From: Pseudobacillus wudalianchiensis
Lineage (GTDB): Bacteria > Bacillota > Bacilli > Bacillales > Domibacillaceae
DNA: 64,000 nucleotides
Direction of reading: 5' to 3'
Assembly (NCBI RefSeq): GCF_001685015.1
Contig: NZ_MAYT01000012.1
Coordinates: 1 to 64,000, forward strand
Part shown: positions 48,425-57,449 of the stretch, piece by piece
Position numbering within the stretch: position 1 is the stretch's first letter
How the letters are laid out: each line of letters opens with the position of its first letter
The notes under the pieces: model-generated
Database searches by the model: none
The model's input: only the letters and a program-made list of their open reading frames with translations
Told to the model about the DNA's origin: nothing
Program-made: the position numbers and the translations under genes

Positions 48425-49615
48425 TTGAAATACTTTAATCATCTGCCGGAACTGCATTTAGAAGGTTTTTTCCACCAGAAGCCAAAGGTGATCAATAAGT
48501 ATACCGATAGAAGCAAGCTTGCTTATAGTCTTGGTCCGCTTTTATACATGCCGGCAACACGGCCGGATATTGCCCAATTGATTATGACGAACAAATATAA
48601 AGAGCTTGTCGCTCTTGTCATTTGTTTAGAGGACGCAGTTGGGGATCTGGAGGTGAAGCAGGCGGAGGAATTGTTGATTTCTCACATGGCAAAAGTAACG
48701 AAAGCTGTAATGGCAGGCCAACTGATCAATGAAACCACTCCACTTATTTTTATCCGGGTTAGAAGCGCCCAGCAGATGTCAGAAATAGCCGTCAGGCTCG
48801 GCTCCTCTTTAGAGCAAGTGGCCGGCTTTGTCTTCCCTAAGTTTTCTTCAGTCAACGGAGAAGGTTTTCTTTCAGAGCTGCAGAAAATCAACGTACAATC
48901 AGGTACACTTCTTTACGGTATGCCTATATTGGAGTCACCTGAGGTGCTTTATAAAGAAAAGAGAATGGCCGAGTTATTGCGTATAAAAGAAATAGTTGAC
49001 CGATATGAAGAATTAATTCTTAACATTCGGATTGGCGCTACAGATTTGTGCGGACTGTATGGCTTGCGAAGAAACAGCCAAACAACGGTGTATGAAATCT
49101 CCATTGTGAACGAGTTAATTACGGATATTGTCAATTTATTTAGCAGAGAACCGGGCGGCTATGTTGTCTCTGGACCGGTATGGGAGCATTTTTCAAGCAA
49201 TCAGCGAATTTTAAAGCCGCAGCTGCGTGAAACGCCTTTTGAAAAACAATTTGGTTCAGAAGGATTGCGATTAAGAAAAGAACTGATCAGCAAAAACTTT
49301 GATGGGTTAATCCAAGAAACTTTGCTTGATAAAGCCAATGGATTAGTTGGAAAAACGATTATCCACCCTTCGCATCTTTTGCCAGTACAGGCGATGCATG
49401 TCGTTTCAAAAGAAGAATATGTAGACGCCTTGAGTATCGTTCAGCAGGCAAATGGCCAAAAAGGTGTGTTTAAAAGTGAGTTTCAAAACAAAATGAATGA
49501 AATTAAGCCCCATTTAAAATGGGCAGAGAAAACTTTAATGAAATCAGACATTTACGGGGTGTTCCATGAAAACAGCACATTCATCGACTTACTATCCGAA
49601 CCGGTATTCTCATAA
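48425..49615 (+). CDS. HpcH/HpaI-CitE-like TIM-barrel lyase of the Ter biosynthetic module
   Basis: 396 residues. The CitE-like barrel shows VICLEDAVGD, GFVFPKFSSVNG, YGMPILESPEVLY, RIGATDLCGLYGLRR and KTIIHPSHLLPVQAM. These enzymes make or break C-C bonds in acyl-CoA or oxo acids with Mg2+. In Ter-linked gene clusters this family is found with a phosphoribosyltransferase, PELOTA-type and HAD proteins and is proposed to help make a nucleoside-like metabolite. TTG start at 48425 after AAGGAGGTG. Its end overlaps the next gene by 50 bases. The substrate is unknown. Confidence 0.85.
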   Translation: MKYFNHLPELHLEGFFHQKPKVINKYTDRSKLAYSLGPLLYMPATRPDIAQLIMTNKYKELVALVICLEDAVGDLEVKQAEELLISHMAKVTKAVMAGQLINETTPLIFIRVRSAQQMSEIAVRLGSSLEQVAGFVFPKFSSVNGEGFLSELQKINVQSGTLLYGMPILESPEVLYKEKRMAELLRIKEIVDRYEELILNIRIGATDLCGLYGLRRNSQTTVYEISIVNELITDIVNLFSREPGGYVVSGPVWEHFSSNQRILKPQLRETPFEKQFGSEGLRLRKELISKNFDGLIQETLLDKANGLVGKTIIHPSHLLPVQAMHVVSKEEYVDALSIVQQANGQKGVFKSEFQNKMNEIKPHLKWAEKTLMKSDIYGVFHENSTFIDLLSEPVFS

Positions 49616-50954
49616 AATCGGCGGATCTTTGGAAGTAGACGTACAAATAGACTCTAATCCATATGAGCTTCCCACAGAAGTGTTATATGAGATGGCTGCA
49701 CGGATCAACAAGAAGCGGTCTTTTCTGTTCGTGAGTAAAGTGCTAGGAAAGCACATCCCGCTTCATCCCTACATTCCATCTATTGCTTCTGCTTTGCTGG
49801 CTTCTCTTTATTATGAGAGAGAAACAGGCCATCCATCGCCTAACAGGGAACTCCTGATTGAAGCTTTGAAGAGCGGATCGGCAGAGCAGCTCGAAGCAGC
49901 CTATTCTCTTATAAAAGGTTTACAATACTCTCCAGAAGAGCCTCTTGTATTCATCGGCTTTGCCGAAACAGCAACTGCACTTGGTCACGGGGTATTTGAC
50001 TGTTTTAGCGAATCAACTTATATCCACTCCACACGAGAAATGCTTCTCGATAAAGAGGTCACTCTTTATTTTGAGGAGGAGCATTCTCATGCAACAGATC
50101 AACGCTGCTATGCACCGGAAGAAAGCTTGCATCATGAAAAGACGATTTGTCTCGTCGATGATGAAATTACAACTGGAAAAACGGCTTTGAACATTATCGC
50201 TTCTATTCAAAAGAAATATCCAAGGAAAGAATACGTCGTTCTTTCGCTGCTAGATTGGCGAACAAAAGAAGATCAGCAGCGATTGCGGGACTTTGAGAAC
50301 GAGTGGAACGTCCGAATTAAAACATATTCTTTAATGTCAGGAATCATCCATGTCCAGGGATCACCAGATTTAGAAGAAGCAACAGACATAAACACACAGC
50401 CGGCCTTTCAAGAGCCCGATTACGAAATTATTCGCCTTCATGATTTTTGCCCTCCTGTTCCGTCGATTGCTTATTCATCCGTCGATTCATTAGGAGTGAA
50501 AAATGAAACACCTTATTTAGCGATCACAGGACGGTTTGGTCTTTCCTCGGAAAAGAAAGAAGCGATAGAACAGTACTGCCGCGAAATCGGACGCTATTTG
50601 CAAGCTCACAGAAAAGGCAAAAAAACGCTTTGTCTCGGCACGGGAGAATTTATATACATTCCAATGAAAGTGGCGACTTATATGGGAGAAGGGGTTCTGT
50701 ATCACTCAACGACGAGAAGTCCCATTTTTCCTTTGAACCAAAGTGATTATCCAGTGAAGAATCGACTTATCTTTGACAGCCCGGATGACCCGGCTATTGT
50801 CAACTATGCCTATAACGTGTTAGATGGGGCTTACGATGAAGTGTTCATCTTTTTCGAAAGAACAGTAGAGGAAAAAAGACGCCTTTCGCTTTTACGACAG
50901 TTTAACGGCCTGCCTCAAGTTCACATCGTAGATTTTATCGGAGAGGAGTGTTGA
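49566..50954 (+). CDS. Phosphoribosyltransferase-domain protein of the Ter module
   Basis: 462 residues. The PRPP-binding loop is TICLVDDEITTGKTALNII (about 193-211); an ATP/sugar-type region follows, with FIGFAETATALGHGVFD before it. The C-terminal 180 residues (from about SIAYSSVDSLG) form a second domain with KKTLCLGTGEFIYIPMKVA. It probably links ribose 5-phosphate from PRPP to an unknown base. It starts at ATG 49566 within the previous gene, with GGGGTG upstream, and lies one base before the next gene. Confidence 0.85.
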   Translation: MKTAHSSTYYPNRYSHKIGGSLEVDVQIDSNPYELPTEVLYEMAARINKKRSFLFVSKVLGKHIPLHPYIPSIASALLASLYYERETGHPSPNRELLIEALKSGSAEQLEAAYSLIKGLQYSPEEPLVFIGFAETATALGHGVFDCFSESTYIHSTREMLLDKEVTLYFEEEHSHATDQRCYAPEESLHHEKTICLVDDEITTGKTALNIIASIQKKYPRKEYVVLSLLDWRTKEDQQRLRDFENEWNVRIKTYSLMSGIIHVQGSPDLEEATDINTQPAFQEPDYEIIRLHDFCPPVPSIAYSSVDSLGVKNETPYLAITGRFGLSSEKKEAIEQYCREIGRYLQAHRKGKKTLCLGTGEFIYIPMKVATYMGEGVLYHSTTRSPIFPLNQSDYPVKNRLIFDSPDDPAIVNYAYNVLDGAYDEVFIFFERTVEEKRRLSLLRQFNGLPQVHIVDFIGEEC

Positions 50955-50955
50955 G

Positions 50956-52071
50956 ATGATAAAGAATAACGTGCAAACAGTTGAGGGCAGCTATTCTGCG
51001 GAAGATGTTATCTTTTTGCTGAAAGACTTGTCTTCCGTTCATCTTGAAAAAAACACAGATGAAAGAGAACGAGCCATTCAGCAAGGCATTCATTACTCTG
51101 AAATGCTGCCGGTAGAATATCAGCCAACAAAAGAATATTTACAGCTATTTTATGAATCGCTTGATACATATAAGCAAAAAGTGGCGACAGCTGTCGGCGT
51201 CGTGTCTGAATTAATCATGGAAGAAAAGGGCCGAGACATCGTGCTCGTTTCTCTCGCTAGGGCTGGTACACCGATTGGTATTTTAATCAAACGATATATA
51301 AAACGAGTTTATGGAGAAACGATTCCTCATTATAGTGTCTCGATTATTCGAGGCCGGGGGATTGATGAAAATGCTATTCTTTATTTAACGAAACAGCATT
51401 CTGGCAAACGGCTTGTGTTTATCGATGGCTGGACTGGAAAGGGAGCTATTTCAAAAGAGTTAACACGCTCCGCCCATTTGTTTAAAGAAAAACATGGCAT
51501 TGAGTTAGATGATGAGCTTGCGGTGTTAGCCGATCCGGGACACTGCTCTTCCCTATTTGGTACAAGAGAAGACTTTCTTATTCCAAGCGCTTGTCTCAAT
51601 TCTACCGTATCAGGTCTTGTCAGCCGGACTGTTTTAAATGACCACTGGATACAAGACGATGATTTCCACGGAGCAAAAGTATACAAAGAGTTAGCAGATC
51701 AAGATCTATCGAATGATTACATCGACGTAATTGTTAATGAATTTAAGGAAGCGGCGCCTCTTATTAAGCAGGCGAAGGCAGACGTAAAAAAGATCAATCG
51801 AACACCGACATGGCAAGGGCTGCATTCGATTGAAACGATTCAAAAAGAGTTTGGTATTGAGGATACGAACCTCATCAAGCCGGGAGCAGGAGAAACGACG
51901 AGAGTGCTCCTGCGCCGGATTCCTTGGAAAATTCTTGTGAAAGATCAAGAGGATGCTCGCTTAAAGCACATTTTCCAATTAGCAAAAGAACGAAATGTTC
52001 CGGTGGAGGAATACAAAAAAATGTCTTACACGTGCTGCGGTTTAATTAAGCCAATGGAGAAAAAACAATGA
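50956..52071 (+). CDS. StiP-like protein: PRTase-like plus PELOTA RNA-binding domain
   Basis: 371 residues. The front part is phosphoribosyltransferase-like (DIVLVSLARAGTPIGILIKR; loop DGWTGKGAISKEL at 157-169); the last 90 residues correspond to the PELOTA-type domain (RTPTWQGLHSIETIQ to YTCCGLIKP). Databases label relatives as cysteine protease StiP, but the sequence supports nucleotide chemistry better. It is translated from GAGAGGAG one base after the preceding gene and overlaps the HAD gene by four bases. The module would synthesise or sense a nucleotide-like compound. Confidence 0.8.
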   Translation: MIKNNVQTVEGSYSAEDVIFLLKDLSSVHLEKNTDERERAIQQGIHYSEMLPVEYQPTKEYLQLFYESLDTYKQKVATAVGVVSELIMEEKGRDIVLVSLARAGTPIGILIKRYIKRVYGETIPHYSVSIIRGRGIDENAILYLTKQHSGKRLVFIDGWTGKGAISKELTRSAHLFKEKHGIELDDELAVLADPGHCSSLFGTREDFLIPSACLNSTVSGLVSRTVLNDHWIQDDDFHGAKVYKELADQDLSNDYIDVIVNEFKEAAPLIKQAKADVKKINRTPTWQGLHSIETIQKEFGIEDTNLIKPGAGETTRVLLRRIPWKILVKDQEDARLKHIFQLAKERNVPVEEYKKMSYTCCGLIKPMEKKQ

Positions 52072-52874
52072 TTTTTGCCAGTGATTTAGATCGAACCTTA
52101 ATTTATTCAAGTAAGTTCTTTGACGTAACAAAGCCAGAGATGCCTGTCCGCAGCGTGGAACGGTACAAAGGCAAAGAGATTTCGTTCATGACCGAAAAGG
52201 CTATCAGCCTTTTACGTGAGCTATCCGAACAAATGATGTTCATTCCGGTCACGACAAGAACAGTAGAACAGTATAAGCGAATTTCGATTTTTCAAGAGGA
52301 GATTCAGCCGAAGTACGCCATTACATGCAACGGCGGCGTGATTCTTGAAAATGGCCAAGCAGACCCTTTTTGGCAGGAGTATGTCGAGACAAAAATTAAG
52401 CAGCACACTATTTCATTAGAAGAGGTAAAAAGAAAAATCACAGAAACAGCGGATGCCGTATGGCTAGAGTCTATCCGGGTAGTGGACCACTTTTTTATTT
52501 ATTTGATTATTAAACCAGAGTTTGCTCCGGCAGAAGTCATGAGTGAGTATGCAGAGTGGGCAGCTGAGCGCGGCTGGGTCTTTTCACTTCAAGGAAGAAA
52601 AGTATATTTTATCCCAAGCTTCATTAATAAATGGGACGCTGTTCAATATCTTTCCGAGAAAGAGGGAAAGGACATAGTCTTTACAGCGGGAGACTCTTAT
52701 TTGGATATTTGTCTCATTGAAAAATCAGGATGTGGCTTGATCCCGCGTCACGGCGAGGCAGCGGCGAAACACGGACACTTAGGACTCACGAAGGCGTCAG
52801 GCATTTTAGCAGCGGAAGAAATTATTGAGGCAGTCTTATCAAAAAGGCTCGAAACTGCTTCTAAGTTGTATTAA
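52068..52874 (+). CDS. HAD-superfamily hydrolase of the Ter module
   Basis: 268 residues. HAD motif I is FASDLDRTLIY (Asp6, Asp8), motif II VTTRTVEQY, and the late acidic motif is FTAGDSYLDICLIE. The cap resembles the Cof/sucrose-phosphatase type. It probably dephosphorylates the nucleotide product made by the two preceding proteins. It overlaps the StiP-like gene by four bases (ATGA). Cytoplasmic. Confidence 0.88.
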   Translation: MIFASDLDRTLIYSSKFFDVTKPEMPVRSVERYKGKEISFMTEKAISLLRELSEQMMFIPVTTRTVEQYKRISIFQEEIQPKYAITCNGGVILENGQADPFWQEYVETKIKQHTISLEEVKRKITETADAVWLESIRVVDHFFIYLIIKPEFAPAEVMSEYAEWAAERGWVFSLQGRKVYFIPSFINKWDAVQYLSEKEGKDIVFTAGDSYLDICLIEKSGCGLIPRHGEAAAKHGHLGLTKASGILAAEEIIEAVLSKRLETASKLY

Positions 52875-52900
52875 CGTGTTTACTTAAAGGGGGGGTGAAG

Positions 52901-54517
52901 ATGAAAAGAAAACCGATCATCATGCCGGTTGACTATACGAATTGGGCACATGAATTAACGAAACCCATTACAGAGCGGGCGCAATATCAGCATGAAAATG
53001 AGGAAATACAATACAGCCGGGTGGCTGCTAGAGTGCTAGGCGCAGGTTTTGACGAAACAGAATACTTACTTGCACTTTATTCGCTTAGCCAGCAGCCCCA
53101 TGTGGTTGTCTTATCTGAAACGCTCGATAAGACGATGCCTAATGAACGATTTCAAGCGATCCAAAAGATTTATCACATTATCCAGAATGAACCGAAGCTC
53201 TCGGTTAATCGCTTTGTTGCCTTTTTGGAAGGAGAAGAACTGCTGCCGAAGTATAAACAAGACCCGGAATTTAACCGGCTCGTCCGGTCGGCACTGATTG
53301 ATGTTTTTTCTCTCTTTCAGGCGAATCATGTAGGAACATTCAGCCATCCAGAATTTAGACGGGTGTTTCTCGATATGGTGAAGTGGATCTGGAATCATCT
53401 GGATCCGTGGGTGAAAGAAATAGCGATTGAACAAGACGTGCCGCACGTGGTCTGGTATGGGGATATAAGCAAAAGCCAAGCTTACTTTTTATACTATTTA
53501 ATCCTTTTGGGCATGGATGTCGTCATTCTTCATCCTGAAGGAAAGGATGATTTTAAGGAAATAGACCCAGAGAATAAATGGACAGTGCGGACTGAGTATC
53601 CTTCTACGATGAAGCTGCAGCCATTCCCACAGGAAGAGCCTAAGCGCCAAGGAACAGTGGCTTATCGAGCTTCCAAGGAAATCGAACAAGTGTTGAATCA
53701 TGAAGGATCAGCCTTTTATAAACCGTGGCAGTTTCGCAATCATTTTCCGGTCTCTGTCATTCTGAAAACGACCTACGATGAAATTTTTTTACTGGCGAAG
53801 GAAAAAGCATTTGTCCGGCCGGGGTTCTCTGTTGATACAGAAGAAGTAAAAATCCCTAATCTATTTGCCAAAGTTTCAGGAGTGTCTAAAAACAGAAAAG
53901 AATATTGGGAGAACATGCACCGGTTGACGAGTCGACCGAATGCGGTCACCATTACGAGTTTTCCTTATATGCAGGAAGGGAAAGCGAATAACCAGTTTCA
54001 CTATCGGCATGCCTTAAATAAAAATCAGGAGCTTGATCCGAAAAAAATGATAGAAAGCAACTGGTGGCAATATGGCCAGTTGCACGATGGTCTTCAATTA
54101 GGGATAGCAGCTGCTATTTCCCGGATATGCGCCCATCCGAAAATCAAGCCGCTTGCGGGAGAAACAGAAGAGGATCTCCGTCTTTATTTGTTTACACAAG
54201 CCATCAGAATTCCGGAAGAAATATTGAATTTACTGCAGACATTCGATTATTCGCAGGATGTACCAAAAATCATCTTATACAACAACGAAAAAAATGGGGA
54301 GCTATCACGAGCTGACGCTGCCTTGCTTTTGCTGCTAAGCGAGTTTGGGCTAGATATTATCTTGTATAATCCACCAGGACACAACGATGTAGAACGATTT
54401 ATAGATAAACAATATTTTGATCATCATTTGCTGGAAGAGATGGTGTTTAATTTACCATTTCAGAATGGCAAAAAAGATTTATCTATTTTAAGCCGGATCT
54501 TCAAGCAAATTTTTTGA
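52901..54517 (+). CDS. YceG-family protein
   Basis: About 538 residues, homologous to B. subtilis YceG, a component of ter-type operons with unknown activity. It starts KRKPIIMPVDYTNWAHELTKPITERAQYQHENEE and contains HVVWYGDISKSQAYFLYYLILLGMDVVILHPEGKDDF; no catalytic motif is evident to me. Two related halves with VVILHPEGKDDF and IILYNPPGHNDV suggest internal repetition. The start is ATG 52901 after AAAGGGGGGG; GTG 52895 overlaps the site. It stands 26 bases after the HAD gene and before TelA, as in the yce operon. Confidence 0.85.
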   Translation: MKRKPIIMPVDYTNWAHELTKPITERAQYQHENEEIQYSRVAARVLGAGFDETEYLLALYSLSQQPHVVVLSETLDKTMPNERFQAIQKIYHIIQNEPKLSVNRFVAFLEGEELLPKYKQDPEFNRLVRSALIDVFSLFQANHVGTFSHPEFRRVFLDMVKWIWNHLDPWVKEIAIEQDVPHVVWYGDISKSQAYFLYYLILLGMDVVILHPEGKDDFKEIDPENKWTVRTEYPSTMKLQPFPQEEPKRQGTVAYRASKEIEQVLNHEGSAFYKPWQFRNHFPVSVILKTTYDEIFLLAKEKAFVRPGFSVDTEEVKIPNLFAKVSGVSKNRKEYWENMHRLTSRPNAVTITSFPYMQEGKANNQFHYRHALNKNQELDPKKMIESNWWQYGQLHDGLQLGIAAAISRICAHPKIKPLAGETEEDLRLYLFTQAIRIPEEILNLLQTFDYSQDVPKIILYNNEKNGELSRADAALLLLLSEFGLDIILYNPPGHNDVERFIDKQYFDHHLLEEMVFNLPFQNGKKDLSILSRIFKQIF

Positions 54518-54535
54518 CAGAAAGGGATGAGAATC

Positions 54536-55612
54536 ATGCAGGAAACAACCAAAAATGAAATTGAAGTATTGGCGGAAAATGAAAACAAAGCGGAAGAGAT
54601 GCGTCTGCAGCTTCGCAATGAACCAGAGGTGCAAAATCTAGTTCGCTCCATTGACCCGAGAAATCAAATGGAATTGCTAGAGTTCGGAAAAGAACCGGCT
54701 GAAGAGATTTCGGCTTTCTCTGACCGAATTTTAGCTTCTATGCGTTCTTCTAGCGTAACGGACTCTGGAGCACTATTAAAGCAGCTTGGAAAAACGATGG
54801 ACAAGTTTGACAAAAACGATTTTGAAGAGCCGAAAGGGTTTTTAGGAAAGTTGTTTAATCGCGGCGAGAAAGTTATCGAAAAGATCTTCGGCAAATATCA
54901 GACACTCGGCAAGGAAATTGAAAAGATTCATATCGAAATCTCCAAGTATAAAGATGAGATGATCCGTTCGACAAATAACATGGATCAAATGTATGAACAG
55001 AACTATCAGTATTACATGGCGCTTGAAAAATATGTTGTAGCCGGCCAAATGAAGACAGAAGAACTGAAAAAGATGGTTCCCGGTCTCGAGCAGCGGGTCG
55101 CAAATGGGGACCAGCTGGCACAAATGGAATTGAGTACGCTGAACAATGCGATCCAGGCGTTAGAGGAACGAGTGTATGACTTGGAGATGGCGAGAATGGT
55201 TGCTTTGCAAACAGCTCCGCAAATCCGTCTTCTACAGCGTGGAAATACTAAATTGATTGGAAAAATTAACTCTGCATTTATTACAACGATCCCTATTTTC
55301 AAGAACGGCATTATCCAAGCAGTAGCGGCGAAGAGACAAAAGCTTGTAGCTGATTCAATGAGTGAGCTGGATAGACGGACGAATGAAATGCTGCTGCGCA
55401 ACTCACAAAATATCGCCAATCAAAGTACAGAAATTGCCCGCCTTGCTGGTGGCCCAAGCATTAAAATTGAGACGATTGAAGAAAGCTGGAACACTATTGT
55501 GAAAGGGCTCGATGAAACGAGAGCGATTGAAGAAGAAAACAAGCGGGCTAGAGAAGATGGGATGAAGCGGATCGCTCAGCTGCAAGAGAGCATGAAAAAT
55601 TACGGGAAATAG
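54536..55612 (+). CDS. TelA-family toxic anion resistance protein (YceH-like)
   Basis: About 358 residues, mostly helical and probably coiled coil. TelA signatures are SIDPRNQMELLEFGKEPAEEIS and the C-terminal TNEMLLRNSQNIANQSTEIARLAGGPSIKIETIEESW. Relatives contribute to tellurite, lantibiotic and beta-lactam tolerance. The start is ATG 54536, nine bases after AAAGGG; ATG 54527 is too close to the ribosome site. Follows yceG by 18 bases and precedes a TerD-like gene. No membrane segment, so it is probably membrane-associated through partners. Confidence 0.9.
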   Translation: MQETTKNEIEVLAENENKAEEMRLQLRNEPEVQNLVRSIDPRNQMELLEFGKEPAEEISAFSDRILASMRSSSVTDSGALLKQLGKTMDKFDKNDFEEPKGFLGKLFNRGEKVIEKIFGKYQTLGKEIEKIHIEISKYKDEMIRSTNNMDQMYEQNYQYYMALEKYVVAGQMKTEELKKMVPGLEQRVANGDQLAQMELSTLNNAIQALEERVYDLEMARMVALQTAPQIRLLQRGNTKLIGKINSAFITTIPIFKNGIIQAVAAKRQKLVADSMSELDRRTNEMLLRNSQNIANQSTEIARLAGGPSIKIETIEESWNTIVKGLDETRAIEEENKRAREDGMKRIAQLQESMKNYGK

Positions 55613-55624
55613 GGGGGAACGTAA

Positions 55625-56239
55625 ATGATTGAATTGAAGAAAAAAGGGGAATCCATTAATCTCTCCAAAAAAGGCAGCGGTATAGGAGAAGTTCTTGTTA
55701 ACTTAAATTGGAATCAAAATCCGAAGACAGCTAAAAGTGGTGGTTTCTTATCCTCCCTATTTGGGGGCGGCCAGAAAAACTTTGATCTCGACCTCGGCTG
55801 TTTATATGAATTGAATTCCGGAGAAAAAGGATGTGTCCAAGCATTGGGCAATGCTTTCGGTTCGTTGAATAACATGCCGTATATTCAGCTTGACCACGAC
55901 GATCGGACCGGAGCTTCTACCGGAGGAGAAAACTTACGCATCAATGGCACACGCATTGCGGATATAAAGCGAGTCCTCGTATACGCATTTATTTATGAAG
56001 GAGCGGCTAACTGGTCTGAAGTGGACGGAGTAGTAAGACTCACTTATGCGCATGGAGAAGAAATTGTCGTCAAGCTGGATGAACATCGCAACGGGCAAAT
56101 CATGTGTGCGATTGCCATGATCGAGAACATTCAAAATGAAACGTTTAGCGTGAAAAGGTTAGTTGAATATTTCCCGGGACACAAACAAATGGACCGAGCT
56201 TACAATTGGGGAATGAACTGGGTAGCAGGATCAAAATAA
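55625..56239 (+). CDS. TerD/TerA-like protein closing the ter block
   Basis: 204 residues. The N-terminus LKKKGESINLSKKGSG and NFDLDLGCLYELNSGEKG are TerD-like, with a Gly-rich insertion GGFLSSLFGGGQK. The Ca2+ loop is modified (LDHDDRTGASTGGENLRI), and YAFIYEGAANWSEVDGVVRLTY and PGHKQMDRAYNWGMNW are closer to TerA-type proteins. It is the last gene of the block; its stop lies inside a 22-bp-stem hairpin. GGGGGGAA ribosome site. Confidence 0.88.
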   Translation: MIELKKKGESINLSKKGSGIGEVLVNLNWNQNPKTAKSGGFLSSLFGGGQKNFDLDLGCLYELNSGEKGCVQALGNAFGSLNNMPYIQLDHDDRTGASTGGENLRINGTRIADIKRVLVYAFIYEGAANWSEVDGVVRLTYAHGEEIVVKLDEHRNGQIMCAIAMIENIQNETFSVKRLVEYFPGHKQMDRAYNWGMNWVAGSK

Positions 56240-56274
56240 GAAGGGCCAAGACTGGCCCTTCTTATTTTGATCCT
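56227..56274. terminator. Long bidirectional hairpin ending the ter block
   Basis: Perfect 22-bp arms (56227-56248 and 56253-56274) around a 4-base AGAC loop. The 5' arm contains the last codons and stop of the terD-like gene. The T-rich part of the 3' arm acts as tail; it may also stop the convergent gene. Confidence 0.85.
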
Positions 56275-56343
56275 TTAAATATATGCCCGCATCATGAAGA
56301 ACCACATACGAGCCGTTCCTTCTATAAGAGGGAAGGGCTCATC

Positions 56344-57222
56344 TCACGGTTGGAGGGAAATCCCAGGTTCAATATGAACGACAGCATATTGAACATCATA
56401 TTTTTTCAAGAGAATGTCCTCAATCTGCTCTGTAATGAGGTGGCTATCCACAACATTAAGCCGGGGATCCACTGCTACGGTTACATCGACAAGAGTAGCG
56501 TTGCCGTGCATTCGGGCCTTTACGCTCCGTACTTGCTGCACGCCAGAAACAAGAGCAACCGTTGCTCGTATTTCCCCGATAAGCTCCTGGTCAAATCCAT
56601 CTGTTAACGCGTGGGTCGCATCTTTAAAAATGTCCCATGCCGTTTTTATAATTAAGAGCCCAACGATAAAGGCAGTTACGGTGTCAAGCCAGCTTAGCCC
56701 AAACTGAGTGCCGGTAATACCAATAAAGGCTCCAATGCTGACGAGTGCGTCTGAGCGATTATCCTGAGCCGCTGCCATAATAGACTGGCTTTTAATTTTT
56801 TTAGCTAAATGAAGATTATAGCGATAGACCGCATACATGATAACAGCACAGAAAACAGCTGTCCAGGCAGTGAGCATATCAGGCTTCGTATCTTCCTCTA
56901 AGAAAAAGGAGCGTCCGGCCTCAAAAAGAACTTGGAAGCCTACACTAATCATAATAAAAGCAGCGATCAGTGAGGCGATGGTCTCCGCGCGAAAATGGCC
57001 GTATTGATGATCGGCATCAGGGGGCTTGCGGGCAATTTTTAACCCAATTAAAATCGCGATTGAAGCAATGACATCGGTCGTATTATTTAATCCATCTGCC
57101 TGCAAAGCTTTTGAATGGCCGACATATCCAACAGCAAGTTTTAATACAGAAAGGAAGATATAGGCAAATATACTAAGCCAGGCGCCTTTTTCTCCTTGTT
57201 TTAAATCATTGTAAGTATCCAT
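56344..57222 (-). CDS. Cation diffusion facilitator (CDF) efflux protein
   Basis: About 292 residues. Six membrane segments with the metal-site motifs HSKALQADGLNNTTDV and AQDNRSDALVSIGAFIG, and a C-terminal cytoplasmic domain with VKARMHGNATLVDVTVAVDP and VQYAVVHIEPG. The HxxxD-DxxxD pattern here reads D-N-T-T-D/D-N-R-S-D, as in the MamB/YdfM-like subgroup, more often linked with Mn2+ or Fe2+ than Zn2+. The start is ATG 57222 after TGGAGG; the upstream TTG is not needed. Metal removal fits the neighbourhood of TerC, but it is a separate unit. Confidence 0.9.
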   Translation of the reverse strand: MDTYNDLKQGEKGAWLSIFAYIFLSVLKLAVGYVGHSKALQADGLNNTTDVIASIAILIGLKIARKPPDADHQYGHFRAETIASLIAAFIMISVGFQVLFEAGRSFFLEEDTKPDMLTAWTAVFCAVIMYAVYRYNLHLAKKIKSQSIMAAAQDNRSDALVSIGAFIGITGTQFGLSWLDTVTAFIVGLLIIKTAWDIFKDATHALTDGFDQELIGEIRATVALVSGVQQVRSVKARMHGNATLVDVTVAVDPRLNVVDSHLITEQIEDILLKKYDVQYAVVHIEPGISLQP

Positions 57223-57384
57223 TTTAGGCCTCCACAAGCTTACTTTTTCTATCTTCTTAAGGATATCAGGAAGAATTTGAGTGAGTCTAGAGCAACAGGG
57301 TTGCAGCAGGTGAACTTTCCTGCCCCTATTAAATACAATTGAAAAGAGTGAAAAGAAAAGTGGAAAAATACCTTTATTTTTAAA

Positions 57385-57413
57385 TTGAAGCTCCTTTTAA
57401 ATTATGCTAAGCT
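57385..57413 (+). promoter_or_regulatory. sigma-A promoter of the ribose operon
   Basis: TTGAAG (57385-57390), 17-base spacer, TAAGCT (57408-57413). The operator/cre dyad starts two bases downstream, so a bound repressor would block initiation. Confidence 0.6.
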
Positions 57414-57414
57414 A

Positions 57415-57432
57415 TGTGTAATCGGTTACACA
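57415..57432. promoter_or_regulatory. RbsR operator / cre dyad
   Basis: TGTGTAATCGGTTACACA has perfect 7-base arms. Its core TGTAATCGGTTACA (57417-57430) fits the cre consensus TGWAANCGNTNWCA at all fixed positions. RbsR and CcpA, both LacI-family, could share it. Confidence 0.8.
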
Positions 57433-57449
57433 TGAAAGGGGCTAGATAA

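Noticed and set aside
50956-52071. Cysteine protease StiP as a real protease
   Set aside because: I see a phosphoribosyltransferase-like loop and PELOTA-type C-terminus but no convincing protease triad, so the family name is kept only as a label.
56281-56343. GAGCC...GGCTC stem as terminator for the CDF gene
   Set aside because: The stem is imperfect and no T run follows on the minus strand; the long hairpin at 56227 more likely serves both genes.
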